Positions 1 to 8,990 of a stretch of 64,000 nucleotides of DNA are shown here, piece by piece (the first letter of the stretch is position 1; each line of letters opens with the position of its first letter). The stretch is from Mesorhizobium erdmanii USDA 3471. Lineage in GTDB: Bacteria > Pseudomonadota > Alphaproteobacteria > Rhizobiales > Rhizobiaceae. Location of the stretch: positions 1 to 64,000 of the forward strand of contig NZ_AXAE01000008.1 of assembly GCF_000472705.1 (NCBI RefSeq), written 5' to 3'. The notes below the pieces were generated by a model. It made no database searches and had not been told where the DNA came from. It saw only the letters and a list, made by a program, of their open reading frames with translations. A program made the position numbers and the translations under genes.

Positions 1-2
1 AG

Positions 3-251
3 GCGATCGACCTCACCAGAGCGCATTGGCAGATCGAAAACGCACTGCACTGGATGCTTGACGTTCACCTGCGCGAGGACCTCAGCCGTGCCCGCAAGGA
101 CAACGCCCCTGCCAACATCGCGCTCCTAAACCGCATCGCCAGAAATATCCTTCAGGCCGCCGACATCGACAAAGTCCCCATCAGCCACCGCATCAAAAAA
201 TGCGCCTGGAATGATGACTATCTCATCCAGGCCATCGTTCATATGCGATAG
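3..251 (+). CDS. ISAs1-family transposase, C-terminal part (cut by window start)
   Basis: The open frame runs in from the left edge and ends at TAG 249-251. The visible 82 codons begin with A-I-D-L-T-R-A-H-W-Q-I-E-N-x-L-H-W-x-L-D-V, the block around the last acidic residue of the DDE site in ISAs1 (H-repeat) transposases. It continues with the family's R-x-D-N-A-x-x-N-I-A-L-L-x-R-I-A-x-N and the end motif K-x-x-A-W-N-D-D-Y-L. The N-terminal DDE domain lies outside the window, so activity cannot be judged. The gene is convergent with hutC and stops only 24 bp from the hutC stop. I see no clear terminal inverted repeat or target duplication in that gap. Confidence 0.8.
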   Translation, partial: AIDLTRAHWQIENALHWMLDVHLREDLSRARKDNAPANIALLNRIARNILQAADIDKVPISHRIKKCAWNDDYLIQAIVHMR

Positions 252-275
252 CCCTGCCCCTCGTGGGGAGATTAC

Positions 276-1016
276 TCAGCCCTGAGACGGCGTGAACCTC
301 GCCACCAGCGTGTGGCTTTCCGCTGGATAGACAAACCGCACATGCGTCACCGGGTGTTCCGCGCTCCAGGTGCGCCGCTCGACCACAAGGCAAGGCGCGC
401 CAGGATCGATGTCGAGGGCATCGGCAACACTCTCATCGGCGGCCATGGCGCGGATGCGGTGTTCGGCCTCGCTCCACGGGACGCGGCCAATCAGCCAAGG
501 TCCGGCGGCGATTTCACTGAATTCTTCGTCTCGGGCTTCCGGAACCGCCGAAAGATTGATCAGGCGCTGCTCAAGCGCGAATGGCCGTTCGCCGGCAAAA
601 TGCAGGCCTTCGATCCATAGCAATGACCCCGCGGCGGATAGGCCGAGCAGCGCTCTGTCTTCCGCGTTGCTGCGCCGCTTCAAGCGCTTCAGCCGCTCGT
701 AATGATAGGCCAGGCCGAGCGCTTCGACCTCGATCCTGATGTCGTGAAGTTCCAGCACCGCTGCTTGCGACCGCGGCTGGCGCACGAAGCTGCCCGAGCG
801 GCGGCGGCGTTCGATCAGCCCGGCCTTCGCCAGCTGCGACAGGGCCTTGTTCACTGTCATGCGCGAGCAATTGTATTCGGTCGTCAGTTCGTGCTCGAAC
901 GGAATGCGATGGCCGGGCGCCCAGGCGCCGGACAGGATCTTCTCGCTGATGTCGGACAGGATACGCTGGTGCAGCGAGCCGCCGCCGTCAGCATCGACTG
1001 TCTCGACCGTGCTCAT
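276..1016 (-). CDS. hutC: Histidine utilisation repressor HutC (GntR/UTRA)
   Basis: A 246-residue GntR-family regulator. Residues about 14-79 form the winged helix (E-H-E-L-T then S-R-M-T-V-N-K-A-L-S-x-L and the wing G-L-I-E-R-R-R-R-S-G-S-F-V). Residues about 98-240 form a UTRA effector domain ending H-T-L-V-A-R-F. HutC proteins repress hut genes until urocanate binds. Its ATG overlaps the hutF stop (ATGA, 1013-1016), so the two are translationally coupled and probably cotranscribed from the hutF-hutI gap. The nearby IS element has not damaged the C terminus. Assignment rests on domain order plus position in a full hut locus. Confidence 0.93.
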   Translation of the reverse strand: MSTVETVDADGGGSLHQRILSDISEKILSGAWAPGHRIPFEHELTTEYNCSRMTVNKALSQLAKAGLIERRRRSGSFVRQPRSQAAVLELHDIRIEVEALGLAYHYERLKRLKRRSNAEDRALLGLSAAGSLLWIEGLHFAGERPFALEQRLINLSAVPEARDEEFSEIAAGPWLIGRVPWSEAEHRIRAMAADESVADALDIDPGAPCLVVERRTWSAEHPVTHVRFVYPAESHTLVARFTPSQG

Positions 1017-2365
1017 GCCGACAGTGCCGTCATCACATTGCGAAACCGCTCGGCGATGGCTTCCCGCCTGGCATGCCGGCCGCCGCTGACCTGCTTTTGC
1101 CCATGCACCCAGACGCAGTCGACCTTGCTGCCATTGGCGAAAATCCAGGCGTCGAGGATCGCGTTGCCGGTCTTGCCGGCAAGCGAAGGGATCTTGGCGT
1201 CGAGCGAGACGAGATCGGCGGCAGCGCCAACGGCGATCCGCGAGGCGCCGGCACCGAGCGCGACGCTACCGCCGTCGACTGCTGCGTCGAACAGTGCCCG
1301 TCCGGTCGAGCCGCCGGCCACCGCCAGCACATTGCGGGCGCGGAGCGCGAGGCGTTGCGAATATTCGAGCTGGCGCAATTCGTCCGGCAGGCCGATCAGC
1401 ACGTTGGAATCGGAGCCGACGCCGAAGCGGCCGCCATGCTCGGTGAATAGCGGTGCGGCAAACGTGCCGTCGCCAAGATTGGCTTCGGTGATCGGGCAAA
1501 GGCCGGCAACGGCGCCGCTCCTGGCCATGCCGATGGTCTCGGCGTCCGTCATATGGGTGGCATGGATCAGGCACCAGCGCTGGTCGACCTCGGTGTTGGC
1601 CAGCAAGAACTCAACCGGACGCGCACCGGACCAGGCAAGGCAATCCTCGACTTCCTTTACCTGTTCGGCGACGTGGATGTGGATTGGCTCCTTCGACGCT
1701 AAGGCTGCAACTTGGGTCAATTCCTCCGGCGTTGCAGCGCGCAAACTGTGCGGCGCGACACCGACGACGGCTTGATTCAAAGCGCGAACCGCTTGCCTGG
1801 ACTTCTCAACAAGCCGGGAGAACCGATTCACATCGTTGACGAATCGCCTTTGACCTTCGTTCGGAGCCGCGCCGCCGAATGATGAGTGCGCGTAAAACAC
1901 CGGCAGCAGCGTCAGGCCGATACCGGTTTCGCCGGCGGCGGCCGCGATGCGCTCGGCCATCTCTGCGAGATTAGCGTAGGGTTTTCCGTCATGGTCGTGA
2001 TGCAGATAGTGGAATTCGCCGACACGGGAAAAGCCCGCCTCCAGCATCTCGACATAAAGCTGCGCCGCGACCGCCTCGACCTGATCTGGCGTCATCGACA
2101 GCGCAAAGCGGTACATCACCTCGCGCCAGCTCCAGAAACTGTCGGCGGACGGGCCGCGAAGTTCGGCCAATCCGGCCATGCCGCGCTGGAAGGCGTGGCT
2201 GTGCAGATTGGGCATGCCTGGCAGCAGGATGGCGTGGCGCTCGTCGCCGGCCAGCGGAGTTGCGCCCGGTTCGACAGAGGCGATGCGGCCTCCATCGAAC
2301 GCGATCCTGACATTGCCATGCCAGCCCTCGGGCAGCAGCGCCTGTTCCGCGAAGATCGCCGTCAC
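1013..2365 (-). CDS. hutF: Formimidoylglutamate deiminase HutF
   Basis: An amidohydrolase-superfamily enzyme that converts N-formimino-L-glutamate to N-formyl-L-glutamate and ammonia, the step that defines the five-enzyme histidine route. Seen: N-L-H-S-H-A-F near the N terminus (metal His pair), H-I-H-V-A-E-Q, H-A-T-H-M, and G-V-G-S-D-S-N (metal Asp). I place the start at GTG 2363-2365, preceded by GGAG at 6-bp spacing; the open frame can be read four codons further up to TTG at 2377, which has no ribosome site. It is the first gene of the leftward hut operon, diverging from hutI. About 450 residues is normal for HutF. Confidence 0.92.
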   Translation of the reverse strand: MTAIFAEQALLPEGWHGNVRIAFDGGRIASVEPGATPLAGDERHAILLPGMPNLHSHAFQRGMAGLAELRGPSADSFWSWREVMYRFALSMTPDQVEAVAAQLYVEMLEAGFSRVGEFHYLHHDHDGKPYANLAEMAERIAAAAGETGIGLTLLPVFYAHSSFGGAAPNEGQRRFVNDVNRFSRLVEKSRQAVRALNQAVVGVAPHSLRAATPEELTQVAALASKEPIHIHVAEQVKEVEDCLAWSGARPVEFLLANTEVDQRWCLIHATHMTDAETIGMARSGAVAGLCPITEANLGDGTFAAPLFTEHGGRFGVGSDSNVLIGLPDELRQLEYSQRLALRARNVLAVAGGSTGRALFDAAVDGGSVALGAGASRIAVGAAADLVSLDAKIPSLAGKTGNAILDAWIFANGSKVDCVWVHGQKQVSGGRHARREAIAERFRNVMTALSA

Positions 2366-2420
2366 GTCCGTCTCCAAATCCGCATGCCCGAGCGACGATA
2401 CCGCTTGCGTCGCGTTTCAA

Positions 2421-2434
2421 TATGTATATACATA
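2421..2434. promoter_or_regulatory. Palindromic operator, probable HutC site
   Basis: A perfect palindrome, TATGTATATACATA, lies in the gap between divergent hutF and hutI. Its core TGTATATACA matches the type of site described for HutC repressors in other proteobacteria. It could control both directions from one site. Binding is inferred, not shown. Confidence 0.7.
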
Positions 2435-2450
2435 ATCGCCGTCCTTTCAA

Positions 2451-3692
2451 ATGGAAAAGATGATGGTTGGAGCAAACGGGAAGAGCGGCCTTCGTCTGTG
2501 GCGCAATGCGCGTCTGGCGACATTGGCTGATGGAGCGGCCGGACTCGGCATTGTCGAGAAAGGCGCGATTGTCGTACGCGATGGGCTCATCACATATGCC
2601 GGCCCCGAGGCAGACATGCCGGCCTTTGCCGGGCAGGGCGCCGAAACGGTTGATTGCGACGGCCGCTGGATCACGCCGGGCTTGATCGATTGCCATACCC
2701 ATCTCGTCTATGCCGGCAACCGCGCCAACGAATTCGAAATGCGGCTGGCCGGGGCAACCTATGAGGAAGTCGCCCGCGCTGGAGGCGGTATCGTCTCCTC
2801 GGTCAAGTCGTTGCGAGCTGCCAGCGAAGACGAGCTCGTCGCACAGACGCTGCCGCGGCTCGATGCGCTGATCGCCGAAGGCGTCACCACTGTCGAGGTC
2901 AAGTCGGGCTACGGCCTCGACCTCGACAATGAGAAGAAGTCGCTGCGCGCCGCCCGCCGGCTGGGCGCCGAACGGGCGGTGACGATCCGTACGACCTGTC
3001 TCGCTGCCCATGCCCTGCCGCCCGAAGCCAAGGGGGACAAGGACGCTTTTGTCGATCTGGTCGCCAAGCAGATCGTTCCGGCGGTTGCCGACGAGGGACT
3101 GGCCGATGCGGTCGACGGTTTTTGCGAAGGCATAGCCTTCTCGCCGGAACAGATGGCACGCGTTTTCGATGCCGCCAAGGCCTTGGGCCTGCCGGTCAAG
3201 CTTCACGCCGACCAACTGTCCAACCTGCACGGCGCCGCGCTTGCCGCCAGTTATGGCGCACTGTCCGCCGACCATCTCGAATATACGGATGAGGCAGGGG
3301 CTGCAGCGATGGCGAAGGCCGGCACCGTGGCGGGCATCTTGCCCGGCGCCTATTACTTCATTCGCGAGACGAAGAAGCCGCCGATCGATCTCTTCCGCCG
3401 CCACGGCGTGAAGATGGCGGTGGCGACGGACAGCAATCCTGGCACCTCGCCGCTCACTTCGCTGTTGCTCACCATGAACATGGCCGCGACGCTGTTTGGC
3501 CTGACCGTCGACGAATGCCTAGCCGGCGTCACCCGCGAGGCCGCGCGTGCGCTTGGCCTTCTCGACAAGGCCGGCACGCTCGAAGCCGGCAAATCCGCCG
3601 ACCTGGCGATCTGGGACATCGAGCGTCCCGCCGAACTCGTTTACCGCATGGGCTTCAATCCGCTCCATGCCCGCATCTGGAGAGGACAATGA
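2451..3692 (+). CDS. hutI: Imidazolonepropionase HutI
   Basis: A 413-residue amidohydrolase that opens 4-imidazolone-5-propionate to N-formimino-L-glutamate. Residues 80-84 D-C-H-T-H carry the metal histidines, followed by the typical L-V-x-A-G-N-R. Further on are K-L-H-A-D-Q, S-A-D-H-L-E, and A-T-D-S-N-P-G-T with the metal Asp. The ATG at 2451 opens the frame, but ATGs at 2460 and 2463 sit behind GGAAAAG, so the true start may be three or four codons later. The stop overlaps hutH (ATGA), giving a coupled hutI-hutH-hutG series. Confidence 0.95.
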   Translation: MEKMMVGANGKSGLRLWRNARLATLADGAAGLGIVEKGAIVVRDGLITYAGPEADMPAFAGQGAETVDCDGRWITPGLIDCHTHLVYAGNRANEFEMRLAGATYEEVARAGGGIVSSVKSLRAASEDELVAQTLPRLDALIAEGVTTVEVKSGYGLDLDNEKKSLRAARRLGAERAVTIRTTCLAAHALPPEAKGDKDAFVDLVAKQIVPAVADEGLADAVDGFCEGIAFSPEQMARVFDAAKALGLPVKLHADQLSNLHGAALAASYGALSADHLEYTDEAGAAAMAKAGTVAGILPGAYYFIRETKKPPIDLFRRHGVKMAVATDSNPGTSPLTSLLLTMNMAATLFGLTVDECLAGVTREAARALGLLDKAGTLEAGKSADLAIWDIERPAELVYRMGFNPLHARIWRGQ

Positions 3693-5230
3693 CCGAACTG
3701 ACCTTGAAGCCCGGCAATGCGACGCTGGCCGACTGGCGCGCCATCTACCGCGGCGCCGTGCCGAAGCTGGATGATGCCTGCCGCCCAAAGATCAAGGCGA
3801 GCGCCGAGGCCGTCGCCAGGATCGTTGCCAAGGGCGAGCCGGTCTACGGCATCAACACCGGCTTTGGCAAACTGGCCAGCGTGCGCATCCCGGCGAGCGA
3901 TCTCGAGACCTTGCAGCGTAATATCGTGCTGTCGCATGCCGCTGGCGTCGGCGAGCCGATGCCGGTCGCTATTGCCCGGCTGATGATGGCGCTGAAACTT
4001 GCCAGCCTGGCGCAAGGCGCGTCGGGCGTGCGCTCCGAAACCATCGAGTTGCTGGAAGCGATGCTCGCCAACGACGTCATCCCGGTGGTGCCGGCGCAAG
4101 GCTCGGTCGGCGCTTCCGGCGATCTCGCCCCGCTGTCGCACATGACGGCGGTGATGATCGGCGTCGGGGAATGCTTTACCCCGCATGGCCGGTTCCCGGC
4201 CAAGGTTGCCTTCGTCTCGCATGGGCTGGAACCGGTGACGCTGGGCGCCAAGGAAGGTCTCGCGCTGCTCAACGGCACGCAGTTCTCGACCGCCTATGCG
4301 CTCGCCGCTTTGTTCGAGGCCGAAGTGCTCTACCAGTCGGCGCTGGTCGCCGGCGCGCTGTCGACCGACGCCGCCAAGGGTTCCGACGCGCCGTTCGATC
4401 CGCGCATTCATCTCTTGAGAAAGCACCGTGGCCAGATCGAGACCGCGGACGCGCTGCGCAATCTGATGGCCGGCAGTGCCATCCGCGAGTCGCACCGTGT
4501 CGGCGACGAACGCGTGCAGGATCCTTATTGCCTGCGTTGCCAGCCGCAGGTGATGGGCGCCGCGCTCGACGTGCTGCGCAAGGCGGCCGATACGCTCGGC
4601 ACCGAAGCCAATGGCGTCACTGACAATCCGCTGATCTTTGCCGAGGACGACACGGCTCTTTCCGGCGGCAACTTCCACGCCGAGCCGGTGGCCTTCGCCG
4701 CCGACATGATCGCGCTTGCCGTCTGCGAGATCGGCTCGCTGTCGGAGCGCCGCGTCGCCATGCTAGTCGACCCCGCGCTGTCGGGCATGCCGGCCTTCCT
4801 GACGCCCAAGCCCGGCCTCAACTCCGGCTTCATGATCCCGCAGGTGACGGCGGCTGCCCTCGTCTCCGAGAACAAGCAGAAGGCCTATCCGGCGAGCGTC
4901 GATTCCATCCCGACCTCGGCCAACCAGGAAGATCACGTCTCCATGGCCGCGCACGGCGCGCGCCGCTTGATCGGCATGATCGAGAATGCCACGGCGGTGA
5001 TCGGCATCGAATTGCTGGCCGCCGCGCAAGGCTGCGATTTCCATGCTCCTCTAGCGTCGAGCGCCGCCCTGGAAGCTGTGCGAAAGCTGGTCCGGGCCGA
5101 GGTCCCGCATCTCGACAACGACCGCCATTTCCACCCCGACATGGAAAAGGCGATCGCCATGGTACGCAGCGGTGCGACCGTCAAGGCGGCGAGCGCGGTG
5201 GCGCTGCCGTCGATTTCGGGACCAGCATGA
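3689..5230 (+). CDS. hutH: Histidine ammonia-lyase HutH
   Basis: A 513-residue MIO-type lyase that deaminates L-histidine to urocanate, the entry step of the pathway. The Ala142-Ser143-Gly144 triad that cyclises into the MIO cofactor is present in [14 protein letters not shown]. The N-terminal Y-G-I-N-T-G-F-G motif (residues 53-60) and later A-N-Q-E-D-H-V-S also fit. The frame stays open for 58 codons upstream inside hutI. I chose ATG 3689 because it overlaps the hutI stop and gives the normal family length. Confidence 0.96.
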   Translation: MTELTLKPGNATLADWRAIYRGAVPKLDDACRPKIKASAEAVARIVAKGEPVYGINTGFGKLASVRIPASDLETLQRNIVLSHAAGVGEPMPVAIARLMMALKLASLAQGASGVRSETIELLEAMLANDVIPVVPAQGSVGASGDLAPLSHMTAVMIGVGECFTPHGRFPAKVAFVSHGLEPVTLGAKEGLALLNGTQFSTAYALAALFEAEVLYQSALVAGALSTDAAKGSDAPFDPRIHLLRKHRGQIETADALRNLMAGSAIRESHRVGDERVQDPYCLRCQPQVMGAALDVLRKAADTLGTEANGVTDNPLIFAEDDTALSGGNFHAEPVAFAADMIALAVCEIGSLSERRVAMLVDPALSGMPAFLTPKPGLNSGFMIPQVTAAALVSENKQKAYPASVDSIPTSANQEDHVSMAAHGARRLIGMIENATAVIGIELLAAAQGCDFHAPLASSAALEAVRKLVRAEVPHLDNDRHFHPDMEKAIAMVRSGATVKAASAVALPSISGPA

Positions 5231-6048
5231 TGGCCAATCCTTCCTGGCTCACCGTCAGCCAAGGCACGGCACCCCTGCTAGTGTCGATTCCGCACACTGG
5301 CATCGACCTCGCCGGTCTTGAGCCCCGGCTGGTGTCGCCCTGGCTCGGCCGCCGCGACTGCGACTGGTGGATCGACAAGCTCTATGATTTCGCGAACGAT
5401 CTCGGCGCGACCGTTGTGCACACCGCCATTTCGCGCACCGTGATCGACGTCAACCGCGATCCCTCAGGTGCTTCGCTTTATCCCGGACAGGCCACGACCA
5501 CACTTTGCCCGACCGACACGTTTGACGGCGATCCGCTTTATCGCATGGGCGAGGAGCCGACCCCATCCGAGATCGATCAGCGCCGCGAAACCTATTTCAA
5601 GCCCTATCATGCCGCCTTGCGGGCCGAGATCGGCCGGCTGCGCGGCATGCATGAAGAGATCGTACTTTACGACTGCCACTCGATCCGCTCGGTGCTGCCG
5701 CGCCTGTTCGAAGGCACGCTCCCGGTCTTCAATCTCGGCACCAATGACGGCAAGAGCGCCGATCCCGTTCTTCGGGACAAGGTGGCCGCCATCCTCGCCG
5801 CCACCGGCGAGAGCTGGGTGGTCAACGGCCGCTTCAAGGGCGGCTCGATTACCCGCGGCTTCGGTCAGCCGCAGGAGGGTGTTCATGCCCTGCAGATGGA
5901 GTTGTCCAACCGCGGCTACATGCGCGAGCCGTCGGAGAAGGGATCGCCTGAAAATTGGCCGGTTCCTTACGACGCGACCTATGCCGCGCCGATCCGCGCG
6001 ACGCTGAAGACCATCCTCGAAACCGCGATCGACTGGGCGAAAAGCTGA
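5227..6048 (+). CDS. hutG: N-formylglutamate deformylase HutG
   Basis: A 273-residue N-formylglutamate amidohydrolase that releases glutamate and formate, the last step of the HutF-type pathway. Seen: S-I-P-H-T-G near residue 21, the [12 protein letters not shown] block, L-Y-D-C-H-S-I, and the [10 protein letters not shown] stretch typical of this zinc hydrolase family. ATG 5227 overlaps the hutH stop, so translation is coupled. Having both hutF and this gene fits a deiminase plus deformylase route rather than direct formiminoglutamase. Confidence 0.93.
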   Translation: MMANPSWLTVSQGTAPLLVSIPHTGIDLAGLEPRLVSPWLGRRDCDWWIDKLYDFANDLGATVVHTAISRTVIDVNRDPSGASLYPGQATTTLCPTDTFDGDPLYRMGEEPTPSEIDQRRETYFKPYHAALRAEIGRLRGMHEEIVLYDCHSIRSVLPRLFEGTLPVFNLGTNDGKSADPVLRDKVAAILAATGESWVVNGRFKGGSITRGFGQPQEGVHALQMELSNRGYMREPSEKGSPENWPVPYDATYAAPIRATLKTILETAIDWAKS

Positions 6049-6069
6049 CAGTCCGACTGGGAGGGTACA

Positions 6070-6441
6070 ATGACCGGATTTGCCAGGACTGCTCTTCTTG
6101 CGCTGCTCGTCGCTGCCTCTGTCTCATCGGCCGTTGCCGCCGAGGTCGCCATGAAAGGTCCCGAGATCCTCGCTTCCCTCAAGGGCGCGCATGTCCAGGG
6201 CGATAACTGGTCGCAGGAATTCGATGATGGTGGCGCCACGACCTACACCAGAGACGGTCGCCACCAGGAAGGCCGCTGGGACGTGCGCGGCGACCAATAC
6301 TGCTCTCTATGGCCGCCCTCCGACGCCTGGGCCTGCTACGACATGACCATGGATTCCTTGGACCCCGCGCATGAACAGGTGACCTGGATCAGCGCCGACG
6401 GCTCCCGCAACACCGCGCATCTCATTCGAAAGGGACAATGA
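6070..6441 (+). CDS. Small secreted protein inside the hut operon, function unknown
   Basis: A 123-residue protein with a clear signal peptide: a hydrophobic stretch at residues 5-22 and a likely cut after A-V-A-A near residue 24. The mature part is about 100 residues, rich in Trp, Asp and Gly, with two cysteines (Q-Y-C-S-L-W, A-W-A-C-Y-D) that could form a disulfide. It lies 21 bp after hutG, behind GGGAGG, and its stop overlaps the hutU start, so it is a true operon member. I do not recognise the family. A periplasmic role linked to histidine or urocanate use is only inferred from position. Confidence 0.8.
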   Translation: MTGFARTALLALLVAASVSSAVAAEVAMKGPEILASLKGAHVQGDNWSQEFDDGGATTYTRDGRHQEGRWDVRGDQYCSLWPPSDAWACYDMTMDSLDPAHEQVTWISADGSRNTAHLIRKGQ

Positions 6442-8111
6442 TGAACGATCCTCGCCACAACATCCGCGAAGTGCGCGCGCCCCGCGGTGACAAGCTCAAC
6501 GCCAGATACTGGACGACCGAAGCGCCGCTGCGCATGCTGATGAACAATCTCGACCCCGAGGTTGCCGAAAACCCCAACGAGTTGGTCGTCTATGGCGGCA
6601 TTGGCCGCGCGGCGCGCACCTGGAATGATTTTGACAGCATCGTCGCCTCGCTGAAGACGCTTGGTGAAGACGAGACGCTGCTGGTGCAGTCCGGCAAGCC
6701 GGTTGGCGTGTTCCGGACGCACACCGATGCGCCGCGCGTGCTGATCGCCAACTCCAACCTCGTGCCGCACTGGGCGACCTGGGATAAATTCAATGAGCTC
6801 GATAAGAAGGGCCTGATGATGTACGGCCAGATGACGGCCGGTTCGTGGATCTACATCGGTACGCAAGGTATCGTGCAGGGCACGTATGAAACCTTCGTGG
6901 AAGCCGGCCGCCAGCATTATGGCGGCAACCTCAAGGGCAAATGGATCCTGACCGGCGGCCTCGGCGGCATGGGTGGCGCCCAGCCACTGGCCGCCGTCAT
7001 GGCCGGCGCCTGCTGCCTGGCAATCGAATGCAACCCGGATTCCATCGATTTCCGCCTGCGCACCCGCTATGTCGACGAAAAGGCCGAGACGCTAGACGAA
7101 GCGATGGAAATGATCGAACGCTGGACCAAGGCCGGCGAGGCGAAGTCGGTGGGCCTGCTCGGCAACGCCGCCGAGATCGTGCCGGAAATGTTCAGGCGCG
7201 GCATCCGCCCCGACATGGTCACCGACCAGACCTCGGCGCACGACCCGATCAACGGTTATCTGCCCAAGGGCTGGAGCATGGCCGAGTGGCGCGAGAAGCG
7301 CGTCAGCGACCCCAAGGCGGTCGAAAAGGCGGCCCGTGCTTCCATGCGCGAGCATGTCGAGGCGATGGTGGCGTTCTGGAACGCCGGCGTGCCGACGCTG
7401 GACTATGGCAACAACATCCGCCAGGTCGCCAAGGACGAAGGGTTCGAGAACGCCTTCGCCTTCCCCGGTTTCGTGCCGGCCTATATCCGTCCGCTGTTCT
7501 GCCGCGGAATCGGCCCGTTCCGCTGGGCGGCGCTGTCCGGCGATCCCGAGGACATTTACAAGACCGACGCCAAGGTGCGCGAACTCACCCCCGGCAACAC
7601 CCATCTGCACAATTGGCTGGACATGGCGCGCGAGCGCATCTCGTTCCAGGGTCTGCCGGCGCGCATCTGCTGGGTCGGTCTCGGTGATCGCCACCGGCTT
7701 GGCCTGGCCTTCAACGAGATGGTGGCCAAGGGCGAACTCAAGGCGCCGGTCGTCATCGGCCGCGACCACCTCGATTCCGGCTCGGTCGCTTCGCCGAATC
7801 GCGAGACCGAAGCGATGAAGGATGGTTCCGACGCCGTTTCGGACTGGCCGCTGCTCAACGCGCTGCTCAACACCGCGTCGGGCGCCACCTGGGTGTCGCT
7901 GCACCATGGCGGCGGCGTCGGCATGGGTTTTTCGCAGCATGCCGGCATGGTCATCGTCGCCGATGGCACGGCGGATGCCGCAAGGCGTTTGGAGCGCGTG
8001 CTGTGGAATGACCCGGCGACCGGCGTCATGCGCCACGCCGATGCCGGCTACGACATCGCCATCGCATGCGCCAAGGAGCACCAGCTCAACCTGCCCGGCA
8101 TTCTCGGGTGA
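6438..8111 (+). CDS. hutU: Urocanate hydratase HutU
   Basis: A 557-residue urocanase that hydrates urocanate to imidazolonepropionate using tightly bound NAD+ as an electrophile. Seen: the glycine-rich [13 protein letters not shown] (residues 173-185), Y-G-G-I-G-R-A-A-R near the N terminus, the catalytic cysteine region [10 protein letters not shown], and [11 protein letters not shown] near the C terminus. Length equals the family norm. ATG overlaps the stop of the small secreted gene (ATGA at 6438). An adjacent second ATG codon means the exact first residue is uncertain by one. Confidence 0.96.
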   Translation: MMNDPRHNIREVRAPRGDKLNARYWTTEAPLRMLMNNLDPEVAENPNELVVYGGIGRAARTWNDFDSIVASLKTLGEDETLLVQSGKPVGVFRTHTDAPRVLIANSNLVPHWATWDKFNELDKKGLMMYGQMTAGSWIYIGTQGIVQGTYETFVEAGRQHYGGNLKGKWILTGGLGGMGGAQPLAAVMAGACCLAIECNPDSIDFRLRTRYVDEKAETLDEAMEMIERWTKAGEAKSVGLLGNAAEIVPEMFRRGIRPDMVTDQTSAHDPINGYLPKGWSMAEWREKRVSDPKAVEKAARASMREHVEAMVAFWNAGVPTLDYGNNIRQVAKDEGFENAFAFPGFVPAYIRPLFCRGIGPFRWAALSGDPEDIYKTDAKVRELTPGNTHLHNWLDMARERISFQGLPARICWVGLGDRHRLGLAFNEMVAKGELKAPVVIGRDHLDSGSVASPNRETEAMKDGSDAVSDWPLLNALLNTASGATWVSLHHGGGVGMGFSQHAGMVIVADGTADAARRLERVLWNDPATGVMRHADAGYDIAIACAKEHQLNLPGILG

Positions 8112-8123
8112 CAGGCTGAAATC

Positions 8124-8702
8124 ATGCGCATCCTTCGTGCCGCCGACTACCGCGTCATGCCGTGGAAGAACGGCGGTGGCACGACGACCGAGATCGCCGT
8201 ATCGCCCGACGGCGCCGGCCTCGACGCGTTCGACTGGCGCGTCTCGATGGCCCGCGTCGAGGGCAGCGGGCCGTTTTCCAGCTTTGCCGGCATAGACCGC
8301 ACGCTGTCGGTACTGGAAGGCGAGGGGATCGTGCTCGATGTCGCCGGCCGTCCGGCGGCGCGGCTGACACCGGCTTCCCAGCCCTTTGCCTTTCCGGCGG
8401 ACCTGCCGACCAGTGCCACGCTGATCGCCGGTCCAATCACCGATCTCAACGTCATGACCCGCCGCGGCCGCACGGCGCACTCGCTCGAGCGCATGACGAT
8501 TTCGCGGCCGATGGACATCGCGACCGAGTCGGGCTCGACCCTCATCCTCTGTCACAAGGGCGAAGCCGCTCTCACCGGGGCTGGTTTAGTTCGCCTCGGG
8601 CCGCTCGACACGCTGCTGCTCGGGCCGGATGCACCTGTCCTGAACGTTAAACCGGCTCGGGATACGACACTGTTAGTGGTCCGGATAACCACCGCCGCCT
8701 GA
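8124..8702 (+). CDS. hutD: HutD family protein
   Basis: A 192-residue HutD/Ves cupin-like protein. The family mark W-K-N-G-G-G-T-T-T-E-I is at residues 14-24, followed by D-W-R-V-S-M-A-R-V and a G-P-F-S-x-F-x-G-I-D-R-T-L block. HutD proteins of other bacteria are small beta-barrel proteins thought to bind a pathway intermediate and limit hut expression; they are not enzymes of the core route. It starts 12 bp after hutU and closes the rightward hut operon. No hut transporter gene follows; the next 288 bp are noncoding. Confidence 0.88.
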   Translation: MRILRAADYRVMPWKNGGGTTTEIAVSPDGAGLDAFDWRVSMARVEGSGPFSSFAGIDRTLSVLEGEGIVLDVAGRPAARLTPASQPFAFPADLPTSATLIAGPITDLNVMTRRGRTAHSLERMTISRPMDIATESGSTLILCHKGEAALTGAGLVRLGPLDTLLLGPDAPVLNVKPARDTTLLVVRITTAA

Positions 8703-8747
8703 CACTTTCGCGTCAACGGTTACCGCCTGTTTCCAAACATGATCGCA

Positions 8748-8783
8748 ATGCCGGCGAAATATAGCGTAAGCTCTTGCCGGCAT
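8748..8783. other. Inverted repeat between hutD and ndvB
   Basis: The 288-bp gap contains ATGCCGGC (8748-8755) and GCCGGCAT (8776-8783), an 8-bp stem with a 20-base loop about 46 bp after hutD. It could end hut transcription, but no T-run follows. The rest of the gap must hold the ndvB promoter; I could not single out convincing -35/-10 boxes. Confidence 0.35.
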
Positions 8784-8990
8784 CACGAAAAAGCCCGAAT
8801 CCTCTCCGTCGATCGATCCTGACGGGAGCGAGGGGCGCTCGTCTTTGAGTTTGGTCGAAAGATGACGCCCTGTCGTGGTGCGGAAACAAACTTTCGGCAT
8901 AGGGGTTGATGCAACCAATTGCATTTGAACCGGTTTTAGGGCCATTGCCGTGGCGGTGACGCCGCGACCCGCCCGCATACGGAATTTTCA

